Shown here in pieces: positions 8,966-17,480 of a DNA stretch of 64,000 nucleotides. The notes below the pieces were generated by a model that saw nothing but the letters and a program-made list of their open reading frames with translations, searched no databases and was not told where the DNA came from. The stretch is from Bradyrhizobium manausense (GTDB taxonomy: Bacteria > Pseudomonadota > Alphaproteobacteria > Rhizobiales > Xanthobacteraceae). Both the position numbers and the translations under genes were made by a program. The stretch is taken from the NCBI RefSeq assembly GCF_018131105.1, contig NZ_JAFCJI010000005.1, positions 124,001 through 188,000 of the forward strand, in the 5' to 3' direction. Within the stretch, counting starts at the first letter, position 1. Each line of letters begins with the position of its first letter.

Positions 8966-9750
8966 GCCCCCTTGAAGGCCGGCTTGCGCTTCTCGACGAA
9001 AGCCTTGGCGGCTTCCTTGTGGTCTTCGGTGTCACTGCAGCGGGTGTGGTGGATGGCTTCACCGTCGAAGCAATCTTCCAGCGGCAGGTGTTCGGCATTG
9101 TTGATGTTGCGCTTGATGAAGCCGAGCGCGATCGACGGTCCCTGCGCCAGCGACAGCGCGAGCTCGTGCGCAGCCGCATCGATCTCGGCATCGGCGACCA
9201 CCTTCGTCACCATGCCGATCGCATGCGCTTCCTTGGCCGTGAGCACCGGCGACGTCAGGTAGAGCTCGCGCGCCCGCGCGCTGCCGAGCAGCTGGGTCAG
9301 GAAATAGGTGCCACCGTAATCGCCGGAGAAGCCGACCTTGGCGAAAGCGGTGGTGATCTTGCAGGATTCGGAAGCGATGCGGAGATCGCACGACAGCGCC
9401 ATTGAGAGACCGGCGCCGGCCGCGGCACCATCAAGCTGTGCCACCACCGGCTTCGGCATCTGGTGCAGGATGCGCGAGACCTCCATGCCGCGGCGGAGGT
9501 TCGCCATCTTTACCTCGAACGGCAGCGGCGCGCGACCGGCCGCCATCGACTTGACGTCGCCGCCGACGCAGAACGAGCCGCCGGCGCCCTTGAACAGCAC
9601 GGCACGCACGTCGGGATCATCGGCCGCGCGTCGCGCCGCCTCGACCAATCCTGCGACCATCTCGGGGTTGAGCGCGTTCTTTCGCTCGGGACGGTTCATG
9701 GTGATGGTAAGCAGCCCGCCCTCGAGCTTTTGCAGGACCATGTCGTTCAT
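8962..9750 (-). CDS. Enoyl-CoA hydratase/isomerase (crotonase) family protein
   Basis: A 262-residue crotonase-fold enzyme. Family landmarks are TITMNRPERKNALNPEM, the oxyanion-hole blocks GGSFCVGGDVKSM and LDGAAAGAGLSMALSCDLRI, and KVGFSGDYGGTYFL, where Gly-Asp replaces the second catalytic Glu region of true hydratases. An isomerase or related activity is therefore as likely as hydration. The start at 9750 has GGGAGACG upstream. It is coupled to the VOC gene by an ATGA overlap and lies downstream of a periplasmic binding protein gene, separated by a family A repeat. Confidence 0.9.
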   Translation of the reverse strand: MNDMVLQKLEGGLLTITMNRPERKNALNPEMVAGLVEAARRAADDPDVRAVLFKGAGGSFCVGGDVKSMAAGRAPLPFEVKMANLRRGMEVSRILHQMPKPVVAQLDGAAAGAGLSMALSCDLRIASESCKITTAFAKVGFSGDYGGTYFLTQLLGSARARELYLTSPVLTAKEAHAIGMVTKVVADAEIDAAAHELALSLAQGPSIALGFIKRNINNAEHLPLEDCFDGEAIHHTRCSDTEDHKEAAKAFVEKRKPAFKGA

Positions 9751-9793
9751 GGGACGTCTCCCTTGTTGTTCTGTTCGGTCTATCGCCACATTC

Positions 9794-9880
9794 GTCATTG
9801 CGAGGAGCGAAGCGACGAAGCAATCCAGAAATGTTTCCGTGGGAGACAGTCTGGATTGCTTCGCTTCGCTCGCAACGACG
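9794..9880. repeat. Dispersed palindromic intergenic repeat, family A (copy 2)
   Basis: Bounded by GTCATTGCGAGGAGCGAAGC and GCTTCGCTCGCAACGAC, with the internal GAAGCAATCCAGA / TCTGGATTGCTTC arms. It separates the binding-protein gene from the crotonase gene within one minus-strand series, so it may act as a processing or attenuation hairpin inside the transcript. Confidence 0.85.
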
Positions 9881-9884
9881 AGAC

Positions 9885-11093
9885 CTATTTCTTCACCAGC
9901 GGGCAGCGCGACTGCTCGAGCGACTGGAACGCCTCGCTGCCAGGCACGGTGGCGAGCAGCTTGTAGTCGTCCCAGCGGCCCTTGGACTCCGACGGCTTTT
10001 TCACTTCGAACAGGTACATGTCGTGGATCATGCGGCCGTCCTCGCGGATCTTGCCGTTATGCGCGAAGAAATCGTTGATCGGCGTCTCCTTCATCACTTT
10101 CATGACCGCGGCCGAGTCGGTCGTACCGGCCGCCTTCACCGCCTTCAGATAGTGCATGACGGAGGAATAGACGCCGGCCTGTGCCGAGGTCGGCGGCCGC
10201 TTCACCCGCTCCATGAAGCGCTTCGAGAATGCACGCGTCTCGTCGTTCATGTCCCAGTAGAACGCCTCGGCCAGCAGCAGGCCCTGCGCGGTCTCCAGTC
10301 CGATCGAATCAATGTCGGTCACGAAGGCGAGCAGCGGCGAAACTTTCTGTCCGCCCTTGGTGATGCCAAACTCGGCCGCCTGCTTGATCGCGTTGACGGT
10401 GTCGCCGCCGGCATTGGCCAACCCGATCACCTTGGCCTTGGACGCCTGCGCCTGAAGCAGGAAGGACGAGAAGTCGGACGTGTTGAGCGGATGACGGACG
10501 GCGCCGAGCACCTTGCCGCCAGTCTTGATGACCACGGCGCTGGTGTCCTTCTCCAGGTCCTGGCCGAACGCGTAGTCGGCGGTGAGGAAGAACCAGGTGT
10601 CGAGGCCTGATTTCACGGCCGCAAGGCCGGTCACATTGGCCTGGCCGTAGGTGTCGAACACGTAGTGGATGGTGTAGGGACCACAGGCCTCGTTGGTGAG
10701 ACGGATCGAGCCCGGGCCGTTGAACATGATGATCTTGTTGCGCGCTTTTGCGATCTCGCCGGCGGCGAGCGCAGTCGCGGAGGCCGCGACGTCGTAGATC
10801 ATCTCGACGCCCTGATTGTCGAGCATGTCGCGGGCGATGTTGGCGGCCAGGTCGGCCTTGTTCTGATGGTCAGCCGCCAGCACCTGGATCTTGCGCCCGA
10901 GCACTTCGCCGCCGAAATCCTCCACGGCCATCTTGGCCGCGGTCTCGCTGCCGGGGCCGGTGATGTCGGCGTAAAGGCTCGACATGTCGAGGATGCCGCC
11001 GATTTTCAGAGGAGGCTTGTCCTGGGCCTGCGCGGCGGCGCTCGCACTCAGGGCGAACGCTGCTGCAAAAATACCCGACAAAATATGCTTCAT
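9885..11093 (-). CDS. ABC transporter substrate-binding protein (HAAT/branched-chain amino acid type)
   Basis: A 402-residue periplasmic binding protein of the LivJ-like (Peripl_BP_6) type. It has a Sec signal peptide (MKHILSGIFAAAFALSASAAAQAQ), then PPLKIGGILDMSSLYADITGPGS and VEDFGGEVLGRKIQVLAADHQNKADLAANIARDM, the classic start of these receptors. No permease or ATPase gene is adjacent. Its neighbours are acyl-CoA catabolism genes, so it may bind an aromatic or carboxylic acid fed into that route rather than an amino acid. The start at 11093 is supported by GGGAGG upstream; the longer reading to 11153 is not. Confidence 0.9.
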   Translation of the reverse strand: MKHILSGIFAAAFALSASAAAQAQDKPPLKIGGILDMSSLYADITGPGSETAAKMAVEDFGGEVLGRKIQVLAADHQNKADLAANIARDMLDNQGVEMIYDVAASATALAAGEIAKARNKIIMFNGPGSIRLTNEACGPYTIHYVFDTYGQANVTGLAAVKSGLDTWFFLTADYAFGQDLEKDTSAVVIKTGGKVLGAVRHPLNTSDFSSFLLQAQASKAKVIGLANAGGDTVNAIKQAAEFGITKGGQKVSPLLAFVTDIDSIGLETAQGLLLAEAFYWDMNDETRAFSKRFMERVKRPPTSAQAGVYSSVMHYLKAVKAAGTTDSAAVMKVMKETPINDFFAHNGKIREDGRMIHDMYLFEVKKPSESKGRWDDYKLLATVPGSEAFQSLEQSRCPLVKK

Positions 11094-11280
11094 GGAAAAG
11101 GGCCTCCCTTGATTGCCTGTCTCTGATGACGGCTTGATTATTGCTCTTGGCAATCGCTATTCCCGCAATCATGCCGCATGCGCAAGAGCGCAGCAAGCAG
11201 AAGCGCGTTGCGCATCCCGCAACGGCCTTGCGTTTTCCGCAAAGCGGAATGGTCGGAAGACGCAAGACGTTTCCGCGTCG

Positions 11281-11359
11281 TCATTGCGCATGCAGCGAAG
11301 GAATCCAGAATCTCTACGCGGCGGCAGTCTGGATTGCTTCGCTGCGCTCGCAATGACGG
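11281..11359. repeat. Dispersed palindromic intergenic repeat, family A (copy 3)
   Basis: TCATTGCGCATGCAGCGAAG at one end and CGCTCGCAATGACGG at the other, with GGAATCCAGA / TCTGGATTGCTTC inside. The left arm is more degenerate than in other copies. It occupies the middle of the 340-base gap 11094-11433, in which nothing else is recognisable apart from the divergent promoter regions of the flanking genes. Confidence 0.8.
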
Positions 11360-11433
11360 AGTGTGGCAAAGCCTCTTCGCGATCCACCGCGCATGAGTTA
11401 AAACTAGCGCGTAACGCAACCTCTCCGGGTCAT

Positions 11434-12204
11434 GTGACGCAGCGGCTTCACTTCATCGTCGTACTCCTTCTCGTCGCCGCCGACGCAGCGTCCGCGACGC
11501 CGTGCCAATTCGAGGCACAGGGCGAGGGCCGCGTCACTGCAATCGTGGACGCGCACAGCGTGCGCCTCGATGACGGCCGCGAAGTTCGTCTCACCGGCAT
11601 CGAGGCGACAGCAACGACCAGGCAGGAGCTGACCTCGCTGCTCGTCGGCCGCGACGTTACGCTGCGCAGCACGGACGACACGCCCGACCGCTACGGCCGT
11701 CAGGGCGCCCTGATGTTCATCGGCGAGAGTGAGACTTCCGTGCAGGCCACGCTGCTCGCCCAGGGCGATGCCCTCGTCTCGGGCGAGGTTGCGGACAAGG
11801 ACTGCGCGGCGGCCCTGATGGCGTCGGAAGCCGAGGCGCGGCGCCAAAAAAAGGGCAGTTGGGCTGACCCGTCGGCCATAAAAAACGCGGAAAGTCCGGA
11901 CGATATTTTGGTTGGGATCGGGCGCTTTATGGTGGTCGAGGGCAAAGTCCTGTCGGTCCGGCAAGCTGGGGCAATGACCTACCTCAACTTCGGACGGAAC
12001 TGGACACACAGCTTTGCGGTGACTATTTCAAAGCGCACGCTGCCGGTGTTCGAAAGCGCTGGCATGCCCCTTAAGTCTCTGGAAAATAGGCGTATTCGCG
12101 TCAGAGGCTGGATTGAGGGGACGACGGGGCCGCGGATTGACGTACGTCTCTTGGGACAGGTTGAATTGCTGGGCGCAAACGAGCCTATTGGGGTAAGGCC
12201 TTAA
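11434..12204 (+). CDS. Secreted thermonuclease (SNase)-like protein
   Basis: A 256-residue exported protein. From the GTG at 11434 it begins with a signal peptide (TQRLHFIVVLLLVAADAASA), then an SNase-like OB-fold (GRVTAIVDAHSVRLDDGREV, RLTGIEAT, DRYGRQGALMF, LLAQGDALVSG). The C-terminal third adds a domain with MTYLNFGRNWTHSFAVTISK, found in bacterial SNase-like proteins. The usual DAPE stretch is replaced by EATAT, so nuclease activity is uncertain. The frame is open up to 11113, but that part is intergenic repeat. The M48 lipoprotein gene starts 24 bases downstream, so the two envelope proteins are probably one operon. Confidence 0.75.
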   Translation: MTQRLHFIVVLLLVAADAASATPCQFEAQGEGRVTAIVDAHSVRLDDGREVRLTGIEATATTRQELTSLLVGRDVTLRSTDDTPDRYGRQGALMFIGESETSVQATLLAQGDALVSGEVADKDCAAALMASEAEARRQKKGSWADPSAIKNAESPDDILVGIGRFMVVEGKVLSVRQAGAMTYLNFGRNWTHSFAVTISKRTLPVFESAGMPLKSLENRRIRVRGWIEGTTGPRIDVRLLGQVELLGANEPIGVRP

Positions 12205-12228
12205 GGGGCCGGGCACGGGTTAAGCGAC

Positions 12229-13728
12229 GTGAATGGGGTGCTAGAACGGCACGGACGAGGTGATGGCCGCCGCCTGCGGGCTGCGCCGGCCGCGCTTTGC
12301 CTGCTGCTGGGTAGCGGTCTCGCCGGTTGCGGTGATATGGGCCGGTTCCAGACCGCAACCGCTCCGCCGACTGTCGCGATGCCCAAGCCGAAGCCGGCCG
12401 TCGCCCAGACCCCCGCTACCGAAAAGGAGCACGAGCGCATCCTGGCGAGCTATGGCGGGACCTATGACGATCCCCGGCTCGAAGCACTGGTCACCAAAAC
12501 TGTCGACCGGCTGGTCGCCGCCTCCGACCGTCCCGACCAGGGCTACAAGGTCACCATCCTCAATTCCGGTGCGGTGAACGCGTTCGCGCTGCCGAACGGC
12601 CAGCTCTATGTCACCCGCGGACTGCTTGCGCTGGCCAGCGACACCTCCGAATTGTCCTCCGTGCTGAGCCACGAGATGGCGCATGTGCTGTCGAAGCACG
12701 CCGCGATGCGCGAGGACCAGGCGCGCCAGGCCGCGATCGTCACCCGTGTCGTCACCGACATGAGCACCGATCCCGATCTCACCGCGCTTGCGCTCGCCAA
12801 GACCAAGCTCACCATGGCGAGCTTTTCGCGCAACCAGGAATTCGAGGCTGACGGCATCGGCGTCGGCATTTCCGCCAAGGCACATTTCGACCCCTATGGC
12901 GCGGCCCGCTTCCTCGCCGCAATGGAGCGCAATGCCGAACTCAAAGCCGGCAAGAGCTCACTCGATCCTCGCGTGCAGGATTTCACCTCGTCGCATCCGG
13001 CCACGCCCGAGCGCGTTCAGAATGCGCAGACCATCGCGCGGCAATATGTTGCGCCCGAGGGTGCCGAGCGCGACCGCGAGAGCTATCTCTCCGCGATCGA
13101 CAACCTCGTCTATGGCGAGGACCCCAGCGAAGGCTTTGTCCGCGGCCGGCGTTTCCTGCATCCAAAGCTCGGCTTCACCTTCCAGGCGCCGGACAATTTC
13201 ACACTTGATAACACCGCGCAGGCGGTGATCGGCGTGCGCGAGGGCGGCTCGCAGGCGATGCGCTTCGACGTCGTGCGCGTGCCGGCCGAGCAGTCGCTCG
13301 GCGACTACCTCAATTCCGGCTGGATGGAGGGCGTCGAGAAAGCCTCCACCGAGGACATCACCATCAATGGCTTCCCGGCGGCCTCTGCCACCGCCAAGGG
13401 CGACCAGTGGCAGTTCAAGGTGTATGCACTGCGCTTCGGCAGCGACGTCTACCGTTTCATCTTCGCAACACGGCAGAAATCGACCGAGAGCGAACGCAAT
13501 GCGCGCGAGACCGTCAATTCATTCCGCCGCCTGACCCTCGAAGAGATCCAGGCCGCACGTCCGCTGCGCATCAAGGTCATCACCGTGCAGCCCGGCGACA
13601 CCGTGGAATCGCTGTCCCACCGCATGGCCGGCGTCGATCATCCGGCCGAACGCTTTCGCGTGCTGAACGGTCTCGACCGCACCGCGCAGGTGAAGGTGCG
13701 CGACCGCGTCAAGATCGTGACGGATTGA
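12229..13728 (+). CDS. M48 family metalloprotease lipoprotein with C-terminal LysM-like domain
   Basis: A 499-residue envelope protease related to BepA/LoiP-type Zn peptidases. The lipobox LAGC at about 31-34 suggests attachment to the outer membrane facing the periplasm. The zinc motif HEMAH is at 148-152 and the third ligand region EFEADGIGV at about 204-212. After a middle domain of unknown role the C-terminus has a LysM-like block (ITVQPGDTVESLSHRMAG, RFRVLNGL, VRDRVKIV), which may bind peptidoglycan. The GTG at 12229 is used; the GTG at 12238 is an alternative and neither has a strong ribosome site. It is probably involved in outer-membrane protein quality control. Confidence 0.9.
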   Translation: MNGVLERHGRGDGRRLRAAPAALCLLLGSGLAGCGDMGRFQTATAPPTVAMPKPKPAVAQTPATEKEHERILASYGGTYDDPRLEALVTKTVDRLVAASDRPDQGYKVTILNSGAVNAFALPNGQLYVTRGLLALASDTSELSSVLSHEMAHVLSKHAAMREDQARQAAIVTRVVTDMSTDPDLTALALAKTKLTMASFSRNQEFEADGIGVGISAKAHFDPYGAARFLAAMERNAELKAGKSSLDPRVQDFTSSHPATPERVQNAQTIARQYVAPEGAERDRESYLSAIDNLVYGEDPSEGFVRGRRFLHPKLGFTFQAPDNFTLDNTAQAVIGVREGGSQAMRFDVVRVPAEQSLGDYLNSGWMEGVEKASTEDITINGFPAASATAKGDQWQFKVYALRFGSDVYRFIFATRQKSTESERNARETVNSFRRLTLEEIQAARPLRIKVITVQPGDTVESLSHRMAGVDHPAERFRVLNGLDRTAQVKVRDRVKIVTD

Positions 13729-13738
13729 GGCGTGGCGG

Positions 13739-14131
13739 CTACCGCGCCTTCTCCTTCAAATACGCGATGATATCGGCGCGATCCTGTGCATCCGGCACAT
13801 CGAAGTACATCTTGGTCTCAGGCACCATGGCCTGCGGCCCGGTCAGCCATTTGTCGAGGTTGTCTTCGGTCCAGACGATCCCTGAATTCTTCAGGTCGGG
13901 CGAGTAGTCGTAGCCGGAGACGCTGCCCGCCTTGCGGCCGACCACGCCCTTGTGCATCGGGCCGACGCCGTTCTCGTTGATCGAGTGACAGTCGGCGCAG
14001 CCCTTGTAGAGTGTCTGGCCGCGTGCGGCGTTGCCGGTCGCGACGGCGGGGTCCGTTGCGCATAAAAGCGCGATCGCGACGGCCAGGCTTGCGGTGCTTC
14101 GCCCAGAGGCGGAATTCGACCAGACGTTCAT
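13739..14131 (-). CDS. Small c-type cytochrome (class I)
   Basis: A 130-residue periplasmic or membrane-anchored cytochrome c. An N-terminal hydrophobic signal (SLAVAIALLCATDPAVA) precedes the mature start GNAARGQTLYKGCADCHS, with CADCH as the haem-attachment motif. PMHKGVVGRKAGSVSGYDYS and a Met ligand in PETKMYFD follow, the pattern of cytochrome c2/c550-like carriers. The start at 14131 has AGGAGATCAC upstream. The gene converges with the M48 gene and has no oxidase beside it; the quinol oxidase further on does not use cytochrome c. Confidence 0.9.
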   Translation of the reverse strand: MNVWSNSASGRSTASLAVAIALLCATDPAVATGNAARGQTLYKGCADCHSINENGVGPMHKGVVGRKAGSVSGYDYSPDLKNSGIVWTEDNLDKWLTGPQAMVPETKMYFDVPDAQDRADIIAYLKEKAR

Positions 14132-14218
14132 GTGATCTCCTGCTAGCGACACGCAAACAGGATCGTCCGGCCACGGCTTTTATTCCCGTCCGCGGACAGC
14201 ACAAATGTCGGTCACACC

Positions 14219-15880
14219 CTAGTTCACCAGCACCGCACCGTCGCAGCGAACGCCCGAGACCCAGACATCGGCCTGGCCTACGCCGACCCCGAGCGTCGAC
14301 AAGGTCGAGGCGACGAGTTGGTCGATCGAACCGGTCGATCCGGACAGGATTCCGGTGACCGCCGACGTCAGGCCCGGGATCGGAACACCGGCTCCGTTGA
14401 CACTCAGTGACAGATCGCCGAGCAAACTTGATGTCAGCGACGAGGTGAAGTTGCGTGTGCTGACGGTCTTCGCCACTTGCGACTGAATATCGACATAGGT
14501 GAAATCGACCGAGGTCGGCGACGTATTCCCGATCGCCGCATGGGCGCGACCGGAGACGTTGATCCCGCCGACATTGACAAGCACGGCCGCAGGCGGATTC
14601 GGTTTGGTCGCGAAATTCGTCATGTCCGCCAGCGAGACATTGCCGATCCAGGCATCCACCAGCCCCGGCGTAACGCCCAGCGTCACTGTCGAGTTCGTTA
14701 TATTCGCGTGATTGCACGAAATGGCGTTGAGCGTGGCCGTACCTTGGGCAATTTCGACATAAAGCGGCAGGTTGATCGCCGGAACGATGCCGCTGCCGCC
14801 GATCTGGACCGTGAGCAGGATCCGCGTCTGGGCGGTGTGAACGCTTGCACCTTGCGTGCCGACAGCGACCCAGCCCGAGCCGACGGGACGTTCGCCGACC
14901 GTCACCACCAGGCTGGCGGCGACGATGCCGGGCAGCCCCAAATTGACCGGAGCCGTGATCTGGTGCGTGCCGTTCGCGACTTCCGCCACCGCGGAAAGCA
15001 GGCTTAAGACCGACACGCTGACGCCGACCTTCGGCTTCTGGCCGGTGATCATCCCATTATAGGGCCCCAGATCGATCACCGAGCCAAGATTGATCCTGGT
15101 CGAGAGACTAGATACCGCCTGCGATATCTTGGACAGTGCGGTGGTGGCTGAACTGGGGCCGTTGGTCGCCTGCTGTGCCGCCAGAGCCGCGGCAACAACA
15201 TCGGGCAATCTCGCATTGCCCGTCAGCAGATCGTTGTAGGTCACACTGGTGAGATTTGCACGGGTTGCCAGAGCCGAGAGAAAATCGAAAGCGTCGATCC
15301 TTGCATTGATCAGCGACTGGTAGTCCATCGCCGTCAGCGAAATGCTGGTCCCCAGCATGCCGCCCAGAATGGCGTTGAGGAGTCCTCCATTGATCGAAAC
15401 CAGGCGCGACCCGATCGCGAAGGAAGCGAGGGCCGTGCTCGAAGCGGTCGCCTGGGTATTGATCGTGAACTGGCTGCTGCCGGTGATGTATCGTGCGAAG
15501 TAGAGCGGGGTCTGCGTCCTTAGCGTGACGCGCGCAGCATTTGCGGATCCCGCGGCGGGTGTCACGAAGCGCGCTTGTGGCGCCGCCGCCGGATTGGGCG
15601 TGTAGGTGCCGATATCCACGCCGACCAGCGAGTTGGCCGGGTAGTTGTTCTTCACCACCGTCGCGGACGCGGCATTGAACGCGTTGTTCAGATTGCTGGC
15701 AGCCACGATGGCGGCAAGGTCCGCGGCGCTCTGCGCCTTCCGCCTGTCGGCAAAGATCGATCCGACATCGACGCCGAGCGCGGTACACCCAATGACCAGG
15801 GTCATCAATCCCGCACCCATGATGGTGAAATTGCCCGACCGGTCCGTGATGAAGCGGCGAATTAGCGTCGTCGCCCACAT
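14219..15880 (-). CDS. TadG-like pilus assembly/secretion protein
   Basis: A 553-residue protein with a single N-terminal membrane segment (FTIMGAGLMTLVIGCTALGVDVG) followed by IFADRRKAQSAADLAAIVAAS, the signature of the TadG-like N-terminal (Flp pilus assembly) domain. The long C-terminal part is Ser/Thr/Ala/Val-rich, beta-like and probably periplasmic; no von Willebrand MIDAS motif was seen. The start at 15880 lies eight bases after GGAGG, which falls inside an alternative reading beginning at 15895. It directly follows the TadE-like gene (one base gap), so they are co-transcribed. No TadA ATPase, TadB/C or Flp pilin gene is in the window. Confidence 0.8.
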   Translation of the reverse strand: MWATTLIRRFITDRSGNFTIMGAGLMTLVIGCTALGVDVGSIFADRRKAQSAADLAAIVAASNLNNAFNAASATVVKNNYPANSLVGVDIGTYTPNPAAAPQARFVTPAAGSANAARVTLRTQTPLYFARYITGSSQFTINTQATASSTALASFAIGSRLVSINGGLLNAILGGMLGTSISLTAMDYQSLINARIDAFDFLSALATRANLTSVTYNDLLTGNARLPDVVAAALAAQQATNGPSSATTALSKISQAVSSLSTRINLGSVIDLGPYNGMITGQKPKVGVSVSVLSLLSAVAEVANGTHQITAPVNLGLPGIVAASLVVTVGERPVGSGWVAVGTQGASVHTAQTRILLTVQIGGSGIVPAINLPLYVEIAQGTATLNAISCNHANITNSTVTLGVTPGLVDAWIGNVSLADMTNFATKPNPPAAVLVNVGGINVSGRAHAAIGNTSPTSVDFTYVDIQSQVAKTVSTRNFTSSLTSSLLGDLSLSVNGAGVPIPGLTSAVTGILSGSTGSIDQLVASTLSTLGVGVGQADVWVSGVRCDGAVLVN

Positions 15881-15881
15881 G

Positions 15882-16292
15882 TCAGAACCCTCCATAGGGG
15901 ATAACCGCCGATCGTGAGATCGACGGCGGCAACACAGGAACGAAGGGAAGCGTGAAGATGAAACTGGACGAAGCGTCGTAATTGACTGTCACGACATAGA
16001 CGTTCGGATCGGAGCTCGACGGGGCCGCTACGACGTTCACTTTTGTCGCATCGAGCAGCGGATAATCGGCCACGCTGGTCGTGACGTAGGACTGGGCGAG
16101 GCTGTTGCGTTCCGTGTCGCTGAGGCCCGCGACCGACGTCCGTGCGGCTTCCGCCGCAAGCTGTTGAACGCCGTGGATCATCGCGAAATAGGAGCCGAAC
16201 ACCACGATGCCGAAAATCAACGTCAGAAAGATCGGGAGCATCATGGCGAATTCGACCGCCGTGGCTCCGCCCTCATGTCGTGTAAAGTGCAT
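15882..16292 (-). CDS. TadE-like family protein
   Basis: A 136-residue pseudopilin-like protein. The N-terminus HEGGATAVEFAMMLPIFLTLIF has the TadE hallmark (G-A-T-A-V-E-F-A before a single hydrophobic helix), and the rest is a short periplasmic domain ending VLPPSISRSAVIPYGGF. The start at 16292 follows AGGCAGGCTCAT. The frame stays open to 16370 without a ribosome site. It is the first gene of a two-gene unit with the TadG-like protein; the 268-base gap upstream is AT-rich and shared with the divergent LysR gene. Confidence 0.85.
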   Translation of the reverse strand: MHFTRHEGGATAVEFAMMLPIFLTLIFGIVVFGSYFAMIHGVQQLAAEAARTSVAGLSDTERNSLAQSYVTTSVADYPLLDATKVNVVAAPSSSDPNVYVVTVNYDASSSFIFTLPFVPVLPPSISRSAVIPYGGF

Positions 16293-16560
16293 ATGAGCCT
16301 GCCTCTTTTTCCCGAGCTTCTTCGAAAAGCTTGAGAGAGGCGCATTTACATTGTATGGACTGCCATGCACGTATTAGTTGAAGTCGCTATGTATGCGAAT
16401 AGACATATAGATTCTGTTGATAGCATCGAAATTGAATACGGAAAGCGATGCAACGCCCGGCCCCTGTTTCGTAGAACCGCGAGACGTTGCGCTAAATCAA
16501 AAGAATGCGAGTCGATAGGGGAATAGATTTTTTTGATCTTGCCTGCCCGAAGGAGCCCGG

Positions 16561-17454
16561 ATGCTTCGACAGCAGATACAAAACATTCCCATGGAGATCA
16601 TGCGAACCGTCGTGGCGATCGCCGAGACGGGCAGCATGTCCAAAGCCGCAGACAAACTCAGCCTCAGCCAGCCCGCGATCAGCGCCCAGATCAAGCGACT
16701 ACAGGGCCTCATCGGCGGTGAGCTCTTCACGCGAACGGCGAACGGGACCGCGCTGACCGAGCTCGGCAAGCTCGCACTTCAGCAAGCGCGCCGGATCATC
16801 GATGCCAACGACCAACTTCTCAGGTTGGGAGGATCGGACCGATCCTCCATGCGGCGGCTCGGCATCAGCCAGCTGCTCGCGCAAAGCCTGTTCGACGAAT
16901 TCAGCCGGGAGAATCTCTCGGGCGTGTTCGTTTTCGCCGAGCATTCCAGCGAAATTCGACGCGGACTCCTCGAAGGATTCATCGATGTCGCGTGTCTGTT
17001 CTTGCTCGAGAGCTTCGGGCAAGAACTCGAAAACCGGATCGTCGGCGAATTTCAGTTCGAGACGAACTGGATCAAGGCGAGGGATTTCGTGGCGCGGCCC
17101 GGCGCACCGATCCCGATCATCACGCTCCCCGAAGACAATTGGATGATCGGGCCGCTGGACCGGAGCGGCATTGCCTACCGGATCGTGTTGCGAAGCTCGG
17201 ATTCCGCTGTGCGCACGAGCGCCGTCCGCGCCGGCCTCGGCCTGTCCGCCATGCCGGGCGCACTGGCTGCCGCAGATCTCGTCAAGTCGAGAGACTATTA
17301 TTTGCCCAAGCTGCCCCCGTCGCGCGCGGTCGTCTGCGTTCGCGACGGGTTGGACGATTCCGATGTGAAACAGCTCACGAAGCGGCTGTCCGGGCTTCTG
17401 GCCAATCTCAGCGTCGACAGGAGTCTGCAAAGGGACGACGTTTCACGCGGTTAG
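16561..17454 (+). CDS. LysR family transcriptional regulator
   Basis: A 297-residue LysR-type regulator. The winged helix-turn-helix at about 10-70 reads IMRTVVAIAETGSMSKAADKLSLSQPAIS and LFTRTANGTALTELG, followed by an effector-binding domain with a C-terminal SDSAVRTSAVRAGLGLSAMPG segment. The start at 16561 has GAAGGAGCCCGG directly upstream. LysR regulators commonly control a divergent neighbour; here that is the tadE/tadG pair across 268 bases, while the convergent MHS transporter is less likely. The effector is unknown. Confidence 0.92.
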   Translation: MLRQQIQNIPMEIMRTVVAIAETGSMSKAADKLSLSQPAISAQIKRLQGLIGGELFTRTANGTALTELGKLALQQARRIIDANDQLLRLGGSDRSSMRRLGISQLLAQSLFDEFSRENLSGVFVFAEHSSEIRRGLLEGFIDVACLFLLESFGQELENRIVGEFQFETNWIKARDFVARPGAPIPIITLPEDNWMIGPLDRSGIAYRIVLRSSDSAVRTSAVRAGLGLSAMPGALAAADLVKSRDYYLPKLPPSRAVVCVRDGLDDSDVKQLTKRLSGLLANLSVDRSLQRDDVSRG

Positions 17455-17480
17455 CCGCCGTTACGTCGCCCCCGGGGACG

